Shown in pieces: positions 31,972 through 41,375 of a DNA stretch of 64,000 bases. The notes below the pieces were generated by a model. The model saw only the letters and a program-made list of their open reading frames with translations, had not been told where the DNA came from and ran no database searches. The position numbers and the translations under genes were made by a program. The stretch spans positions 1 to 64,000 of the forward strand of contig JAFTJF010000012.1 of NCBI GenBank assembly GCA_017456555.1, read 5' to 3'. This stretch comes from Clostridia bacterium. Lineage in GTDB: Bacteria; Bacillota; Clostridia; TANB77; CAG-508. Position 1 is the first letter of the stretch, and each line of letters starts with the position of its first letter.

Positions 31972-32898
31972 TTGGAATTTAATCACAAATCAGTAATGCT
32001 TGAAGAATGTATCCAAGGACTAAACATAAATCCTGATGGAATTTATGTTGACGGAACAATGGGCGGTGCAGGGCACAGCAAAGAAATTGTAAAAAGAATA
32101 TCAAAAAATGGGCTTCTTATTGGAATAGATAGAGATCAAGAAGCTATTTGTGTTGCAAAAGAAAGATTAAAAGAATTTCAAAATGTTAAATATGTTCATG
32201 ATAATCATGACAATATAAAAAACATTCTAGAAAATTTAGAAATCCCAGGAGTTGATGGAATTTTACTTGATTTAGGTGTTTCATCATATCAATTAGATGA
32301 AAGAAACAGAGGATTTAGTTATATGGGAAGTGGAGAGCTTGATATGAGAATGGATCAAACTCAAACTTTGACTGCAAAAGAAGTAGTAAACACTTATAAA
32401 GAAGAAGATTTAGCTAGAATTATTTTTGAATATGGAGAAGAAAAATTTTCAAGACCAATTGCTATAAAAATTGTTGAACATAGAAAATTAAAAGAAATAG
32501 AAACAACAGAAGAACTTGTAAATATAATTGAGGAAGTTTTACCAAGAAGAAAAGGCGAAGGACATCCAGCTAAAAGAACATTTCAAGCAATTAGAATTGA
32601 AGTAAATGATGAAATAAAACCATTATATAATACAGTAATGGATTCGATAGACGCTTTAAAAAGTGGTGGAAGACTTTGTATATTAACTTTTCACTCTTTA
32701 GAAGATAGGGCAGTAAAAAATGCGTTTAATGATGCAGCAGGAAAATGTACATGTCCACCAGGATTACCATATTGTATGTGTGGTGCTGTAAGTAAAGGGA
32801 AAGTTATAACAAGAAAACCAATGCTTCCAACAGAAGAAGAAATGGAAGAAAACTCAAGAAGTAAAAGTGCAAAATTAAGAATATTTGAGAAAAAATAA
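31972..32898 (+). CDS. rsmH: 16S rRNA (cytosine1402-N4)-methyltransferase RsmH
   Basis: Methylates C1402 of 16S rRNA using SAM. The 308 residues carry the family motifs [12 protein letters not shown] (SAM loop), [33 protein letters not shown], and [15 protein letters not shown], plus a Cys-rich loop ([12 protein letters not shown]). Start is TTG at 31972 with AGGGGA at 31961-31966. It is the second gene of the mraZ cluster, and ftsL follows 34 bases downstream. Confidence 0.96.
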   Translation: MEFNHKSVMLEECIQGLNINPDGIYVDGTMGGAGHSKEIVKRISKNGLLIGIDRDQEAICVAKERLKEFQNVKYVHDNHDNIKNILENLEIPGVDGILLDLGVSSYQLDERNRGFSYMGSGELDMRMDQTQTLTAKEVVNTYKEEDLARIIFEYGEEKFSRPIAIKIVEHRKLKEIETTEELVNIIEEVLPRRKGEGHPAKRTFQAIRIEVNDEIKPLYNTVMDSIDALKSGGRLCILTFHSLEDRAVKNAFNDAAGKCTCPPGLPYCMCGAVSKGKVITRKPMLPTEEEMEENSRSKSAKLRIFEKK

Positions 32899-32932
32899 TG
32901 ATTTTTGAAGTACTAAAGAAAGGAGGAACATT

Positions 32933-33496
32933 ATGCCAAGTAGACAATATGCATATCAGTATGAAACAAGCCCAAGAAAAATAAAACCAGATTATAGTAA
33001 ACCTAAGAAAAACGCAAATCAATATAATAAAGCAAAACCAAAGAAACAAGAAGTTAAAAAACCAAATCAAGATGAAATAAATAAAACAAAGAAAAAACAA
33101 GAAGAACAAAAAGCTAAAAATGCATTAATAGCCAAAACAAAAGTAGCAGTATTTTTTAAATGTGCAATATTGTTTGTTATAGTGTTTTTCATGTTATTTA
33201 TGAATTCAAGAATTAGTGAATCATTTTCTCAAGTTCAAAATTTGAAACAAAAAATAACAGAACTTCAAAAAGCAAATGACCAATTAGAAATAAATATTCA
33301 AAATAGTTTAAACTTAAATAATGTTGAACAAAAAGCAAAAGAACTATTAGGAATGCAAAAATTAAGTAATAAACAAACTTCATATATAAGTCTTTCTAAA
33401 AAAGATTTTGTTGAACCAAGAACAGAAAAGGTTATAATTGAAGAAGAAACAAATTGGTTTGATGAATTAATAGAAAAAATACAAAAAGTGTTTTAA
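32933..33496 (+). CDS. ftsL: Cell division protein FtsL-like
   Basis: A 187-residue bitopic protein: a long basic cytosolic N-terminus (about 1-62, rich in Lys, Gln and Asn), one membrane helix (about 64-88) and an extracellular leucine-zipper-like coiled coil (SFSQVQNLKQKITELQ onward) ending with KAKELLGMQK. This topology and the position between rsmH and a class B PBP identify FtsL, a divisome scaffold, although its sequence is poorly conserved. AAAGGAGG precedes the ATG. Two terminators follow, so downstream pbp may be separately transcribed. Confidence 0.85.
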   Translation: MPSRQYAYQYETSPRKIKPDYSKPKKNANQYNKAKPKKQEVKKPNQDEINKTKKKQEEQKAKNALIAKTKVAVFFKCAILFVIVFFMLFMNSRISESFSQVQNLKQKITELQKANDQLEINIQNSLNLNNVEQKAKELLGMQKLSNKQTSYISLSKKDFVEPRTEKVIIEEETNWFDELIEKIQKVF

Positions 33497-33497
33497 A

Positions 33498-33538
33498 AAT
33501 AGATTTTCTAAAATAATTAGAGAATCTATTTTTGTTTT
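33498..33538 (+). terminator. Terminator after ftsL
   Basis: Stem 33498-33509 with 33519-33530 (one G-T pair), then a T-rich tail. Confidence 0.85.
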
Positions 33539-33575
33539 ATACGAGTAAAAAATAAATATAATTTAAAAAATATCT

Positions 33576-33609
33576 AACGCTAATTTTTATTAGCGTTTTG
33601 TTCTTTTTT
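33576..33609 (+). terminator. Second terminator before the PBP gene
   Basis: Perfect 9-base stem (33576-33584 with 33589-33597), TTTT loop, T-rich tail. Two terminators in a row within the cluster imply separate control of mraZ-rsmH-ftsL and the PBP gene. Confidence 0.85.
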
Positions 33610-33658
33610 AGTGAATAAATAATATTATTATATTAATTACTAAAGTAGGAGGATGAAT

Positions 33659-35437
33659 ATGTCCAAAAGTAATTTAGATTCTAAAAAAAGAATAATAATT
33701 ATATTAATAATAGTTACAGTAATTTGGATAATTTTATGTGTAAGGGTTGGAATAATTCAATTTGTTGAAGGCACTAAATGGAAAGAAAAATCAGAAAATC
33801 AACAATATGTTAGTAGAAGTATAACTGCAAATAGAGGTACTATATATGATACAACAGGAGAAATAGTATTGGCGCAAAGTAGTACAACTCAAAAAGTAAC
33901 TGTTAATCCAGTAAACATATCTAAAGAAAATAAAGAAAAAGTGGCTAGAGTTTTATCAGACATTTTTGAATTGGATTATGAAAAAGTATTAAAAAAAGTG
34001 AACAAAAATAGCTCGATAGAAACAATTGTAAAAAGAGTTGAAAAAGAAAAAACAGACCAATTAAGAATTTGGATGGAAGAAACTAATTTATATACTGGGA
34101 TAAATATAGATGAGGATACAAAAAGATTTTATCCATATGGTAATTTAGCATCACATATTATCGGATTTGTTGGCTCTGATAATCAAGGGTTAGATGGGAT
34201 TGAAGCAAAATATAACGATATATTGACAGGAGAAAATGGAAGTATTAGCAAAATGCTAGATGCAAAAGGAAATATTATAGGTGATTCGGGAGAAGCTTAT
34301 GAAGAATCCATTCAGGGATGTGATTTGATATTAACAATAGATATGAATATTCAAGCTATTGTAGAAAAATATTTAGAAGAAGCGTGTATTGACAATGTGT
34401 GCACAGATGGTGGAAACATTATAATGATGAATCCGAAAAATGGGGATATTTTAGCAATGGCAACATATCCATATTATGATTTAAACAATCCATATGAAAT
34501 TAATGATCAAGAAATAAAAGCAATATGGTCAGAACTGGATTCTTCACAAAAATCTACATATCTTCAAGGAATGTGGAGAAATAAAGCTGTTGCAGATACT
34601 TATGAACCAGGATCAACTTTTAAATTAGTAACAGCTTCTGCAGCTCTTGAGGAAAATTTAGCAGAAGCTGATAGAAGTGGAGCATTTTGTTGTACTGGAG
34701 GAATTGAGATTGCTGGAAGAAGAATAAAATGTTGGAGATATTATAGACCTCATGGAAGTCAAAGTTTAAGAGAAGGATTAATGAATTCTTGCAATCCGGT
34801 TTTTATTGGTTTGGGACAGAAAATAGGAGTTAGCAAATACTATGAATATTTAAGAAAATTCGGATTTCTGGAAAAAACAGGAATAGATTTAATAGGAGAA
34901 GCTGGTTCTATTTTCCTAAAAGAAGAAAAGGTTGGACCAGTAGAACTTGCTACTATAAGTTTTGGTCAAAGATTTGAAGTGACACCAATTCAAATGATTA
35001 CAATGGTGTCAGCTATTGCAAATAACGGAAAATATGTAAAACCAAGAGTTGTTAAAGAAATTCGAAATCACCAAACAGGAGAAACTCAAATTATAGAACC
35101 GGTTTATAAAAATCAAGTAATATCAGAAGAAACAGCAAAACAAGTTTTGAGTATGATGACTTCAGTTGTAGCAGAAGGAACAGGGAAGAATGCAAGGGTA
35201 CAAGGATATAATGTTGGTGGGAAAACAGGAACATCAGAAGATGGTGTAAATACAGGAAAATATGTTACTTCTTTCATAGGAGTTGCTCCAACAGATGATC
35301 CTCAAATGTGTATTTTGGTTACTTTGTATAATCCAACAGGACTATCAGGACATCAAGGTGGAACTGTTGCTGCACCAGTGGCTGGAAAGATTTTAAGTGA
35401 AGTAATAGATTATTTAGAAATAGAAAAATCAGAATAA
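33659..35437 (+). CDS. Class B penicillin-binding protein (FtsI/SpoVD type transpeptidase)
   Basis: Peptidoglycan D,D-transpeptidase for division or sporulation septa. The 592 residues have a membrane anchor (about 12-35), a PBP dimerisation domain with ANRGTIYDTTGE, and the transpeptidase domain with SxxK (EPGSTFK), SxN (SCN) and KTG (GGKTGTSE). No C-terminal PASTA repeat is present, which argues for FtsI rather than classical SpoVD. AGGAGG (33647-33652) abuts an ATG at 33653, so the third codon, ATG at 33659, with six-base spacing, is chosen. The next gene is a compositionally foreign insert, then murE. Confidence 0.94.
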   Translation: MSKSNLDSKKRIIIILIIVTVIWIILCVRVGIIQFVEGTKWKEKSENQQYVSRSITANRGTIYDTTGEIVLAQSSTTQKVTVNPVNISKENKEKVARVLSDIFELDYEKVLKKVNKNSSIETIVKRVEKEKTDQLRIWMEETNLYTGINIDEDTKRFYPYGNLASHIIGFVGSDNQGLDGIEAKYNDILTGENGSISKMLDAKGNIIGDSGEAYEESIQGCDLILTIDMNIQAIVEKYLEEACIDNVCTDGGNIIMMNPKNGDILAMATYPYYDLNNPYEINDQEIKAIWSELDSSQKSTYLQGMWRNKAVADTYEPGSTFKLVTASAALEENLAEADRSGAFCCTGGIEIAGRRIKCWRYYRPHGSQSLREGLMNSCNPVFIGLGQKIGVSKYYEYLRKFGFLEKTGIDLIGEAGSIFLKEEKVGPVELATISFGQRFEVTPIQMITMVSAIANNGKYVKPRVVKEIRNHQTGETQIIEPVYKNQVISEETAKQVLSMMTSVVAEGTGKNARVQGYNVGGKTGTSEDGVNTGKYVTSFIGVAPTDDPQMCILVTLYNPTGLSGHQGGTVAAPVAGKILSEVIDYLEIEKSE

Positions 35438-35518
35438 ACTTGCAAAATCGAAGAAAATGCAGTATTATGTTTTCGGCGCAAACTTAGTTCTCAAAAAAAC
35501 AATATGGAGGTAAGCAAA

Positions 35519-36211
35519 ATGACTGAGAATCGTGTCTTTGAATTGCGCGTGCCTGCATGCGCAGTAATCGAAAAGATAATTTCTAGTCCTAAGTATGGAG
35601 TTGTTGCTGCAACAATGAAATATCTGGGCCGGGAAATTACCTTCTTCCGCACAGATTTCCTGAAACTCGAAAGAGTTGCATGGGATGCTGCAGAAATTTT
35701 TTCTGAAACGTGGTTTCACGAAGAAGTTCCTGCAGAAGTACTGGAGAGTGTAAGAAAGAATCATGGTTTCTTTCTTACTAAGGATTTCTTGGAAAAAAGC
35801 GAAAACGAAAAAACAGGAAGCAATTATGAGGAAGCAGTTCAGCTGGCTGAGAGCTTGGAAATTCCTGAACTCAATGCCACTCTTCCTTATGGTGTTATTT
35901 ATGACACCTTGGGAAAATGGCTTATTGAAACAGAGTTCTTAACTGAACAATAATGGCTTTTCAGTCCGCTGAATAAAAAAGAACAAGAAAAACTTCTCAA
36001 AAGGGACTGCTGCGGCGCCAACATAAGCGAATTGCTCGGAGACATTTTCAAAATGGAATGGACCAATGAAAAGTTCGCAAATAAAGTGGTCGCAAGAGAA
36101 GGCAAACCATTTAATGATGGTGAAAGCAACTATGTTGCAAGAAAACGCTATATTTACAGCCAGGATTTTAGGATTCCTGAAGCGAAAGCAAGAGCATTTT
36201 TGTATTTTTAA
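35519..36211 (+). pseudogene. Foreign-composition gene interrupted by one in-frame TAA
   Basis: The ATG at 35519 (TGGAGG at 35505-35510) opens a 144-codon frame ending in TAA at 35951-35953. The same frame then stays open for another 85 codons to a second TAA at 36209-36211. The downstream part has the same codon style and no RBS or start of its own, so the ancestral product was about 230 residues. A CAA or GAA changed to TAA would explain it. The protein is soluble and I recognise no family. Codons such as CTG, GGC, GCC and TTC are far commoner than in neighbours, and the unit ends in its own GC-rich terminator. It splits the cell-wall cluster and was probably acquired. Confidence 0.7.
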
Positions 36212-36230
36212 TAAGTTTTGATGAGGACAC

Positions 36231-36276
36231 TTGGAGGGAGAAACGAGAATTCGTTCTCCCTCCAATAATTGTTTTT
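36231..36276 (+). terminator. GC-rich terminator of the foreign unit
   Basis: A 15-pair stem with one bulged A (36231-36246 with 36251-36265), GAAT loop, then TAATTGTTTTT. Its G+C-rich stem is unlike the other terminators in the window. Confidence 0.9.
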
Positions 36277-36562
36277 AAAGTTGTAATAATATTAAAAAAT
36301 ATTAATAAAATTATTATAGAAAAGTATAAGTTTATTAAAAATATGTGATAGAAAATAGAAAAATAATACAGGAAAAATATGAGCTTTTTAAAAGCAAAAT
36401 ATTATTAAAATTTATAGAATAATTCAAATATTTTCTGTACAAAAAAAAGTTTTTGCTATATAATAACTTTGAGTAAATATAAAATGGAAATTTTGTGTTT
36501 ACAAACTTAAAAAAATGATGTAAAATTTTACATTTTTTGAAAAAAATTCGGAGGAATTTCAA
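36277..36562 (+). promoter_or_regulatory. AT-rich murE promoter region
   Basis: Two candidate promoters: TGTACA-17-TATAAT (36436-36464) and TTTACA-17-TAAAAT (36498-36526). GGAGG at 36551-36555 is the murE RBS. Nothing else is recognised in this stretch. Confidence 0.65.
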
Positions 36563-38035
36563 ATGGAATTAAAAAAACTTTTAACAGGAATTGAAAATTT
36601 TAAAACAAAGGGAGATGTAGATATTGATATAAAGAAAGTTGAGTGCAATTCAAAAAAGATTGTACCAGACTCTTTATTTATTGCTATAAGAGGATATGAT
36701 TTTGATGGTCATGAATATGTAGCAGAAGCAATTGAAAACGGAGCAACAGCAGTAATGCTAGATATGTCAGCTGACTTCAAAAAAATAAAAATACCAAGTG
36801 GAGTAACAGTAATTATTACAGATGATACAAGAAAAGCATTAGCTAGAGTATCATGTAATTATTTTGGAAATCCATCAAGATATTTTAAACTTATAGGGGT
36901 TACAGGAACAAAAGGAAAAACAACAACAACACATATGATAAAAGCAGTTCTAGAAAAAGCTGGATATAAAGTTGGCTTAATAGGAACAATTGCAAATTAT
37001 ATAGGTGAAGAATGCTTAGGATATAGTAATAGAACAACACCAGAAAGCTTAGAGCTTCAAGGATTATTCTATAAAATGGCAAAAGCAAAATGTGATTATG
37101 TTGTTATGGAAGTATCTTCACAAAGTTTAAAATTATCTAGAGTTGAAGGATGTAATTTTGATTATTGTGTATTTACAAACTTATATAAAGATCATATCAG
37201 CACAAAAGAACATGCAGATATGAATGAATATTTTGAATCAAAACTAAAATTATTCCAAATGTGTCCAAGAGGATTTGTAAATAGTGATGATTTCAAATGT
37301 CCAAAAATAATAAAAAATGCTCCAAACTGCAATATAACAACATATGCAGTAGATAATAAAGCAGATTTATTAGCCAAAGACATAACAATAACAAATGTAA
37401 GTGTTGATTTTAAAGTAAAACTTGGAACAAGAAATGAAAGAATTAAAGTAAACATTCCAGGAAGATATAGTGTTTATAATGCATTAGCAACAATAGCTGT
37501 TGCATCTGCATTAGGAATAGATGTAGAAAAAATTAAAGAAGCATTAGAAACAATATTGGTACCAGGAAGAAACGAATTAGTACCAAATAAAGCAGATTTA
37601 CCAATAATGTTAGACTATGCTCACACAGCAGAAAGTTTAGAAAATATTCTTCAAGCAACAAAAACATATACACCAGGAAAAGTAATTTGTGTATTTGGAT
37701 GCGGTGGAGATAGAGATAAAGAAAAAAGACCTCGTATGGGTGAAGTTGCAGGTCGTTTAGCAGATTACACAATAGTAACAACAGATAACCCAAGATCAGA
37801 AGAACCAGAAGATATAATAAAAGATATCGAAAAAGGAATTGAAAAAACAAAAGGAAAATATGAAATAGTAGTAGACAGAAGAGAAGCTATAGAAAAAGCT
37901 ATAAAAATGATGGGAAAAAGAGATTTAGTTATATTAGCAGGAAAAGGTCATGAAATTTATCAAGAAATCAAAGGTGAAAAATTCCCATTTGATGAAAGAG
38001 TAATTGTAAAAGAAATATTAGGAGAGAAAAAATAA
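36563..38035 (+). CDS. murE: UDP-MurNAc-L-alanyl-D-glutamate-2,6-diaminopimelate ligase MurE
   Basis: Adds the third residue to the peptidoglycan stem peptide. The 490 residues hold the three Mur-ligase domains; the ATP loop GVTGTKGKTTTT is at 112-123, and the specificity motif DNPR is at 408-411 followed by SEEP. DNPR indicates meso-diaminopimelate rather than L-lysine, which predicts A1-gamma peptidoglycan. Its TAA overlaps the mraY ATG by one base, so translation is coupled. murF, usually between murE and mraY, is absent here. Confidence 0.97.
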   Translation: MELKKLLTGIENFKTKGDVDIDIKKVECNSKKIVPDSLFIAIRGYDFDGHEYVAEAIENGATAVMLDMSADFKKIKIPSGVTVIITDDTRKALARVSCNYFGNPSRYFKLIGVTGTKGKTTTTHMIKAVLEKAGYKVGLIGTIANYIGEECLGYSNRTTPESLELQGLFYKMAKAKCDYVVMEVSSQSLKLSRVEGCNFDYCVFTNLYKDHISTKEHADMNEYFESKLKLFQMCPRGFVNSDDFKCPKIIKNAPNCNITTYAVDNKADLLAKDITITNVSVDFKVKLGTRNERIKVNIPGRYSVYNALATIAVASALGIDVEKIKEALETILVPGRNELVPNKADLPIMLDYAHTAESLENILQATKTYTPGKVICVFGCGGDRDKEKRPRMGEVAGRLADYTIVTTDNPRSEEPEDIIKDIEKGIEKTKGKYEIVVDRREAIEKAIKMMGKRDLVILAGKGHEIYQEIKGEKFPFDERVIVKEILGEKK

Positions 38036-39006
38036 TGACAACACAGATAATATATTTAGTTTTATCTTTTGTATTAACAGCTATTTTAGGTAAGATTATA
38101 ATTCCAATTTTAAAAAAATTAAAAGTTGGTCAAAATGAAAGAGCCTGTGGACCTAGAGCACATTTAAAAAAACAAGGAACACCAACAATGGGAGGAATCA
38201 TGATGATGATTTCAATAATTGTTTTTGTTTCAATATATTGCATATTAAATCCAAATAAAGAATCAATAGTTCCAATTTTAGCAGTAGCAATAGCAAGTTT
38301 AGGATTTGGAATTGTTGGATTTGTAGATGATTTTAAAAAAGTAGTTTTAAAAAATACAGAAGGATTAAATCCAAAACTAAAAATGTTTGGACTTTTAATA
38401 ATTTCAGTAATATATACAATGTTTTTAATAAATTATGCAGGAATAGGAACAGACATAATAATACCAATAATTGATTATAATTTAACATTACCAATTTGGG
38501 CATATATACCATTTACAATACTTGTAATGCTTGCAAGTACAAATGCAGTAAACTTAACAGACGGAGTAGATGGTTTAGCAGGAAGCGTTAGTGCAATAAT
38601 GGTTACAGCAATATCAATAATTGCAATGAAACTTGGATTTCCAAGTATATCTGTTTTCGGAGCAATTGTTGTTGGATGTTGTGCAGGATTTTTAATATAT
38701 AATTTCCATAAAGCAAAAGTAATGATGGGAGATACAGGATCATTATTACTTGGTGGAGTTATATCAAGTATGACAATATATTTAAAACAACCATTAATGT
38801 TACTTTTAATAGCAATAGTTCCAGTAATTGAAACATTATCTGTTATTATGCAAGTAGTATATTTTAGATTTACTGGAAAAAGATTGTTTAGAATGTCACC
38901 ATTACATCACCATTTTGAATTAACAGGATGGAGAGAAAATAAAGTTGTAGCAGTATTTTCACTAATAACTTTAATTGCTGCAATATGTGCAATTCTAATA
39001 GTATAA
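38035..39006 (+). CDS. mraY: Phospho-N-acetylmuramoyl-pentapeptide transferase MraY
   Basis: Makes lipid I from UDP-MurNAc-pentapeptide and undecaprenyl phosphate in the membrane. The 323 residues give about ten membrane helices with the family motifs KKQGTPTMGG, FVDDFKK, NLTDGVDGLAGS and SPLHHHFEL. It overlaps the murE stop by one base. ftsW begins 63 bases downstream; murD, usually between them, is missing from this locus. Confidence 0.97.
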   Translation: MTTQIIYLVLSFVLTAILGKIIIPILKKLKVGQNERACGPRAHLKKQGTPTMGGIMMMISIIVFVSIYCILNPNKESIVPILAVAIASLGFGIVGFVDDFKKVVLKNTEGLNPKLKMFGLLIISVIYTMFLINYAGIGTDIIIPIIDYNLTLPIWAYIPFTILVMLASTNAVNLTDGVDGLAGSVSAIMVTAISIIAMKLGFPSISVFGAIVVGCCAGFLIYNFHKAKVMMGDTGSLLLGGVISSMTIYLKQPLMLLLIAIVPVIETLSVIMQVVYFRFTGKRLFRMSPLHHHFELTGWRENKVVAVFSLITLIAAICAILIV

Positions 39007-39069
39007 AGGTTTATAGATTTCCCTTAAAATCTAAATAAACTAAGGAACTATATTTATATAGGTAAGAAA

Positions 39070-40230
39070 ATGGCAAATAAAACAAAAGCAAAAAAATTTA
39101 GTTTTTTTCTAAATGGAAAATTTGATTATTCAATTTTAATTATAACCCTATTACTATTAAGTATAGGGTTAATAATGTTATTATCAGCAAGTGCGCCAAC
39201 ATCATTTGCAGAAAATCAAAACAGCTATAACTATGTTTTAAAACAAGGAATAGTTGCAGCAGTTGGGCTTGTTTTAATGATGGCATTATCAAAAGTAGAT
39301 TATAGAATTTATAGAAAATTAAAATGGATAATTTACATAGGATTTGTTATTTTACTTATTCTAGTTGGATTCATTGGTTCAGGCGCTGGTGGAGCTAGAA
39401 GATGGATTAATATTTTAGGATTTTCTTTTCAACCATCAGAATTTGCCAAAGTAGGATTTATAATCTTTTATGCAGCACTTTTAAGTGACATGAAAGAAAA
39501 AAATAAAATTAAAAAATTAGTACCAGGATATTTATATCCTCTAATTTTCTTATTACCAGTTGTTTATGCTGTATATAAATTACAAAATCACTTTAGTGCA
39601 ACTTTTATAATTGCAGCAATCACACTTGTTCAAATGTTTGTTGCTGGTTCTGCTTTTAAATATTTTGTAGGAACAGGAGTAATAGGGGTAATAGGGGTTG
39701 CTGCGTATGTTGTAAAAGGAATGGCATCAGGAGATGGCGACTTCAGAATGGGAAGAATTCAAACATGGCTTAATATAGAATCAGATTTAACAGGAACTGG
39801 ATGGCAAATAAATCAAAGTTTATATGCAATAGGTTCAGGTGGTCTATTTGGATTAGGACTTGGAAACAGTAAACAAAAATATTTATATTTACCAGAACCA
39901 CATAATGACTTTATATTTGCTGTTTTAGCAGAAGAATTAGGATTTGTGGGATCAATATTTGTAATAATATTATTTGCATTATTTGTATGGAGAGGAATTG
40001 TTATTGCAATAAAAGCAGAAGATACATTTGGAACTTTAATAGCAATAGGTATTACAACTATGATTGGACTACAAGCATTAATAAATATAGCAGTTGTAAC
40101 AAACACAATACCAGTAACAGGTATGCCACTACCATTCTTTAGTTATGGAGGATCTGCAATGCTTGCAGACTTAATTGCAGTAGGTATATTGTTAAGTATA
40201 TCTAGAAATAGTAAGAAAGGAAGTATATAA
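39070..40230 (+). CDS. ftsW: SEDS peptidoglycan polymerase FtsW
   Basis: Lipid II polymerase of the divisome. The 386 residues form about ten helices, with the SEDS signatures GGARRWINILGFSFQPSE (catalytic-site loop), LPEPHNDFIFAVLAEELG and MPLPFFSYGGSAM. Position among cell-wall genes favours FtsW over RodA or SpoVE, but the three are not separable from sequence alone. Its stop overlaps the murG start by one base. Confidence 0.94.
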   Translation: MANKTKAKKFSFFLNGKFDYSILIITLLLLSIGLIMLLSASAPTSFAENQNSYNYVLKQGIVAAVGLVLMMALSKVDYRIYRKLKWIIYIGFVILLILVGFIGSGAGGARRWINILGFSFQPSEFAKVGFIIFYAALLSDMKEKNKIKKLVPGYLYPLIFLLPVVYAVYKLQNHFSATFIIAAITLVQMFVAGSAFKYFVGTGVIGVIGVAAYVVKGMASGDGDFRMGRIQTWLNIESDLTGTGWQINQSLYAIGSGGLFGLGLGNSKQKYLYLPEPHNDFIFAVLAEELGFVGSIFVIILFALFVWRGIVIAIKAEDTFGTLIAIGITTMIGLQALINIAVVTNTIPVTGMPLPFFSYGGSAMLADLIAVGILLSISRNSKKGSI

Positions 40231-41348
40231 TGAAAGTTATAATTTCTGCAGCAGGAACAGGAGGACACATAAATCCTGGAATTGCTATAGCAAATAAAAT
40301 TAAAGAAAAAGATCCCAAATCAGAAATACTTTTTATAGGAACAAATAGAGGTCTAGAAAATGATTTAGTTCCAAGAGCAGGATATAAATTAAAAACTATT
40401 GATGTATATGGACTAAAAAAAGAATTTTCTTTAACAAATTTAAAACACATATTCCAAACAATAGCAAGTAGAAAAGATGTTAAAAAGATTTTTGATGAAT
40501 TCAAACCAGATCTAGTATTAGGAACTGGAGGATATATATGTGGACCTGTGTTTTATGTAGCAACTTCTAGAAAAATTCCAACAATATTGCATGAAAGCAA
40601 TGCATATCCGGGAAAAGCAGTAAAAATGTTTTCTAAAAAAGTAGATGCAGTATTAGTAGGATTTGAAGATACAAAATCAAAATTAGAAGGTTGTAAAAAA
40701 GTTGTTGTAACAGGAACACCAACCAAAATAAGAAAAATAGAAATTTCAGAAAAAAGAAAGAAAGAAATCTTAGAAGAAATTGGAATAAGAAATGACCTAC
40801 CAATAGTTTTAATATATGGTGGAAGTCAAGGGGCTCAAAAAATAAATGAAGCAGTAACAGAATTAATAAAATCAGGAAAAAATGAAAAATATCAGATAAT
40901 TTGGGCAACAGGACCAAAACAATACGATATAGTAAAAGAGCATTTTGAAAAAGAAAATATTTATATAAATAACTTGAAAAATGTAAAAGTATTGCCATAC
41001 ATATATAATATGGAAGAATTAATGAATATTTCAGATTTAATGGTATGCAGAAGTGGAGCAATGACAATAACAGAAGTTTCAATTGTTGGAAAACCAGCAA
41101 TATTTATTCCGCTTCCATCAATATCTGCAAATAGACAAGAAGATAATGCACTTGTTTTAAAGAAAATAGGCGCAGCAAAAATGATTTTAAACCAAGACTT
41201 AAATGGACAAATACTTTCAGAAGAAATTGATGACATAATATTAGATAAATTAGAACTTGAAGAAATGGGAAAAGTTGCAAATTCAATTGCACCAAAGGAT
41301 GTAGAAGAAAAGATTTTTGAAGAGATAGAGAAAGTACTTAAGAGATAA
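40230..41348 (+). CDS. murG: UDP-GlcNAc:lipid I N-acetylglucosaminyltransferase MurG
   Basis: Converts lipid I to lipid II at the inner membrane face. The 372 residues show the N-terminal glycine loop AGTGGHINPGIAIA and the C-terminal donor-site motifs GGSQGAQKIN, RSGAMTITE and SISANRQEDNA. Start overlaps ftsW (ATG shares a base with its TAA), so the two are coupled. The large hydrophilic gene follows after 27 bases without a terminator. Confidence 0.96.
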   Translation: MKVIISAAGTGGHINPGIAIANKIKEKDPKSEILFIGTNRGLENDLVPRAGYKLKTIDVYGLKKEFSLTNLKHIFQTIASRKDVKKIFDEFKPDLVLGTGGYICGPVFYVATSRKIPTILHESNAYPGKAVKMFSKKVDAVLVGFEDTKSKLEGCKKVVVTGTPTKIRKIEISEKRKKEILEEIGIRNDLPIVLIYGGSQGAQKINEAVTELIKSGKNEKYQIIWATGPKQYDIVKEHFEKENIYINNLKNVKVLPYIYNMEELMNISDLMVCRSGAMTITEVSIVGKPAIFIPLPSISANRQEDNALVLKKIGAAKMILNQDLNGQILSEEIDDIILDKLELEEMGKVANSIAPKDVEEKIFEEIEKVLKR

Positions 41349-41375
41349 GGAATATACAATATAAAGGAGAAAATT

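Noticed and set aside
35951-35953. TAA reassigned to an amino acid (alternative code) or selenocysteine-like recoding
   Set aside because: TAA is the normal stop of nearly all genes here, and no recoding element is visible. A nonsense mutation or readthrough is simpler.
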